A stretch of 64,000 nucleotides of DNA from the NCBI GenBank assembly GCA_964395715.1, contig CAYNAU010000003.1:1-64000 (forward strand), given 5' to 3'. The translations under genes were made by a program, and so were the position numbers. The notes below the pieces were generated by a model that saw only the letters and a list, made by a program, of their open reading frames with translations, did no database searches and was not told the DNA's origin. Source of the stretch: Porticoccus sp964395715. Its GTDB lineage: Bacteria; Pseudomonadota; Gammaproteobacteria; Pseudomonadales; Porticoccaceae. This document shows positions 62,443 through 64,000 of the stretch, in pieces. How positions within the stretch are numbered: the first letter of the stretch is position 1; every line of letters starts with the position of its first letter.

Positions 62443-62685
62443 ATGTCCATTTAATAGGCCCTGATATAAACAGCAACGTGGTCTTTAAGTGTGATAAGGA
62501 ATTGGCCCACCACAAGAAAAGAGTGGGTGCTATGAAGTAATCCTCATGGCCAGTGGGTAGGAGAGAAAACCTATAATGTAGTAATAGAAAAACAAAAAAA
62601 GAGGAGTCTCCTGGCCTTGGGTTAAAGGCTTCGGAGGAGTTGACTATTCTATCAAAATCAAATTTTTGCCATCGGAGGGTTCAGC

Positions 62686-64000
62686 GTGTTCGGTCCTTTG
62701 TGGCGTACCATATTCCGGATGTTTATACGTCCAGATCGAAAGATCCTGCCGATGCAGTTAAGTCATTATTTTGTAAATAAGGATCATAAAATGCAGGGAA
62801 ACTGCCTTACCTCTAACAACAGACAATTTCGGGATTGTTCGCTGCAAGGAGAAAGCATTAGCTCCCCGGGAAACAACCAGCGGTTGGAGGTATTGTCTGG
62901 CGATAGCTCTTTATCCAAATGCGCCGGTTTCTGGCATTCAACATTCGCCTCTTGTGGGCTGGTGGTGGGTCTCCATTTATCTGCCCACTGCCATGCCGAG
63001 GGCGTATCTGTGATTGAAGAAGTCGAGGTGGTCGCCGCTGCACCGCGGCAGGGGTTGGCTGCAGATACGGACAGTCTGCCGATGCACGTGCAGTCTCTGA
63101 AACTGGAGCTGGATGATGTGCAGCATACTCCAGCCCTGGGAGACCTGTTGAGTCGACGTTTTGCCGGCGTGACCATGAATATGGCACAGAACAACCCACT
63201 ACAGCCCGATCTCCAGTTCCGCGGCTATACCACTTCTCCTCTGCTCGGCTTGCCCCAGGGTATCGCGGTTTATCAGAACGGTGTGCGTGTGAACGCACCC
63301 TTTGGGGAAACAGTTAACTGGGAACTGCTGCCCCTGGAGGCAATTGACCGGGTAGACCTGATCGCAGGAGCTAATCCGCTGTTCGGATTCAATAGCCTGG
63401 GCGGGGTGTTAAACCTGCGCATGAAAAACGGTTTCAGTTTTGACGAGTCCTGGCTCAGTATGAGTGCCGGTGAGTACGGTCGCCGCCAGAACAGTTTTGA
63501 GTGGGGCGGCAATAATGGTCGCTCCGGATTGTATTTTTACGCCAGCAGTTTCGAAGAAGATGGCTGGCGGGGCAACTCGTTCAGTCGCGTCAACAATATC
63601 TATTCTTCCTACGCCTATCATGGCGATTCCCAAGAGCTGGAATTTTCCGTGCAGTTGGGTGAAGGTTCCCTGCGCGGCAACGGTCCAGCTCCCAAGCAAT
63701 TGCTGGATGCCGAGGGTGATGATGCGGTTTTCACTAACCCGGATATTACCGACAACCGTCTCGTACAGCTCTCCTTGGAGCATCGCTGGTTTCTAGGTAG
63801 TACTACGACGTTAACTACCGGTTTGTTTGCCAGGCGCCTGGGCACACAGTCCTTCAATGGTGATGGCACCGAGTATGAAGAATGTGATGTCGGCGCCGAT
63901 GAATGGCTGGTCGAGGATTTCGATGACGTGGATATGGACGGTGAATGTAATGCTGTCTTTGATAGCGACATCGAATATGTGCTTGACCAGAATGGTCAGT
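62686..64000 (+). CDS. TonB-dependent receptor, N-terminal part
   Basis: Runs off the right edge. The plug domain is clear: EEVEVVAAAPRQ (TonB-box-like region), LGDLLSRRFAGVTMN, LQPDLQFRGYTTSPLLGLPQGIAVYQNGVRVNAPFG, EAIDRVDLIAGANPLFGFNSLGG. The start is uncertain: GTG at 62686 has the best site (GGAGGG, 6 bases), but ATGs at 62719 and 62791 (AAGGAT) are in frame. In all cases the hydrophobic signal segment (ASCGLVVGLHLSAHCHA) lies unusually far from the N-terminus. Context suggests uptake of a metal chelate or of the alcohol substrate (inference). Confidence 0.85.
   Translation, partial: MFGPLWRTIFRMFIRPDRKILPMQLSHYFVNKDHKMQGNCLTSNNRQFRDCSLQGESISSPGNNQRLEVLSGDSSLSKCAGFWHSTFASCGLVVGLHLSAHCHAEGVSVIEEVEVVAAAPRQGLAADTDSLPMHVQSLKLELDDVQHTPALGDLLSRRFAGVTMNMAQNNPLQPDLQFRGYTTSPLLGLPQGIAVYQNGVRVNAPFGETVNWELLPLEAIDRVDLIAGANPLFGFNSLGGVLNLRMKNGFSFDESWLSMSAGEYGRRQNSFEWGGNNGRSGLYFYASSFEEDGWRGNSFSRVNNIYSSYAYHGDSQELEFSVQLGEGSLRGNGPAPKQLLDAEGDDAVFTNPDITDNRLVQLSLEHRWFLGSTTTLTTGLFARRLGTQSFNGDGTEYEECDVGADEWLVEDFDDVDMDGECNAVFDSDIEYVLDQNGQ

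Noticed and set aside
62352..62540. 62-codon frame after porin copy 2
   Set aside because: It contains the porin terminator and has no ribosome site or similarity to anything known.

Overview
The window reads as chromosomal DNA from a free-living, aerobic, Gram-negative gammaproteobacterium, probably a marine or aquatic heterotroph. Evidence: type II secretion accessory genes (exeA, gspB), outer-membrane porins, a TonB-dependent receptor, a periplasmic PQQ alcohol dehydrogenase with its own cytochrome c, cytochrome c5, and moderately GC-rich coding with Shine-Dalgarno sites. Genus or family cannot be fixed from the sequence alone.

Layout. 1-6.3 kb: a truncated secreted protein, a beta-helix surface protein, a DUF4124/gluzincin lipoprotein, and the secretion proteins ExeA and GspB. 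6.4-11.5 kb: a FAD-linked 2-hydroxyacid dehydrogenase, a DHH phosphoesterase, ATP sulfurylase (sat), APS kinase (cysC) and a TetR regulator. 11.6-18.3 kb: a three-gene transglutaminase / circularly permuted ATP-grasp-alpha-E / transglutaminase-DUF2126 operon. 18.3-20.9 kb: an AT-rich accessory patch. It holds a PhzF-like gene, a clear integron attC site, a second cassette coding a caspase/CHAT-like protein that ends in another attC-like site, a tRNA-3'-end repeat with a string of hairpins, a terminator and tRNA-Arg(CCG). 21.2-24.4 kb: a second ATP-grasp locus (retropepsin-like lipoprotein, inactive transglutaminase-7TM protein, RimK-like ligase). 24.5-33.8 kb: cytochrome c5 and a dispersed molybdenum-cofactor set (mobA, moeB, moaA; moaB, moeA; moaE, moaD, moaC), interleaved with a TetR/AhpD pair, a beta-CASP hydrolase and an OsmC protein. 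33.9-47.4 kb: glycerate kinase, a phosphoribosyltransferase, HMG-CoA lyase, an HNH protein, an APC permease, a NemR-like TetR with an Old Yellow Enzyme, a TetR/VOC/PPOX/SMP-30 group sharing one operator sequence, a sulfotransferase, a lipoprotein and two related small Cys/His proteins. 47.9-64 kb: a NarL-type two-component system, a NosR-like FMN/FeS membrane protein, a porin, a PQQ dehydrogenase with the lanthanide-type Asp, a cytochrome c and a XoxJ/MxaJ-like binding protein, two SHOCT-domain paralogs around a small HTH protein, a second porin, and the start of a TonB-dependent receptor.

How it fits together. The right end looks like one functional block for periplasmic alcohol oxidation: sensing by the two-component pair, substrate entry through porins, oxidation by the PQQ enzyme, electron transfer to its cytochrome, and possibly metal or cofactor uptake by the TonB receptor. 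The most unusual features are the integron-cassette remnant with a caspase-like gene beside tRNA-Arg, the two different ATP-grasp peptide-ligase loci on either side of it, the PQQ enzyme that lacks the vicinal Cys-Cys, and two porin genes that share a 470-nt stretch I read as identical.
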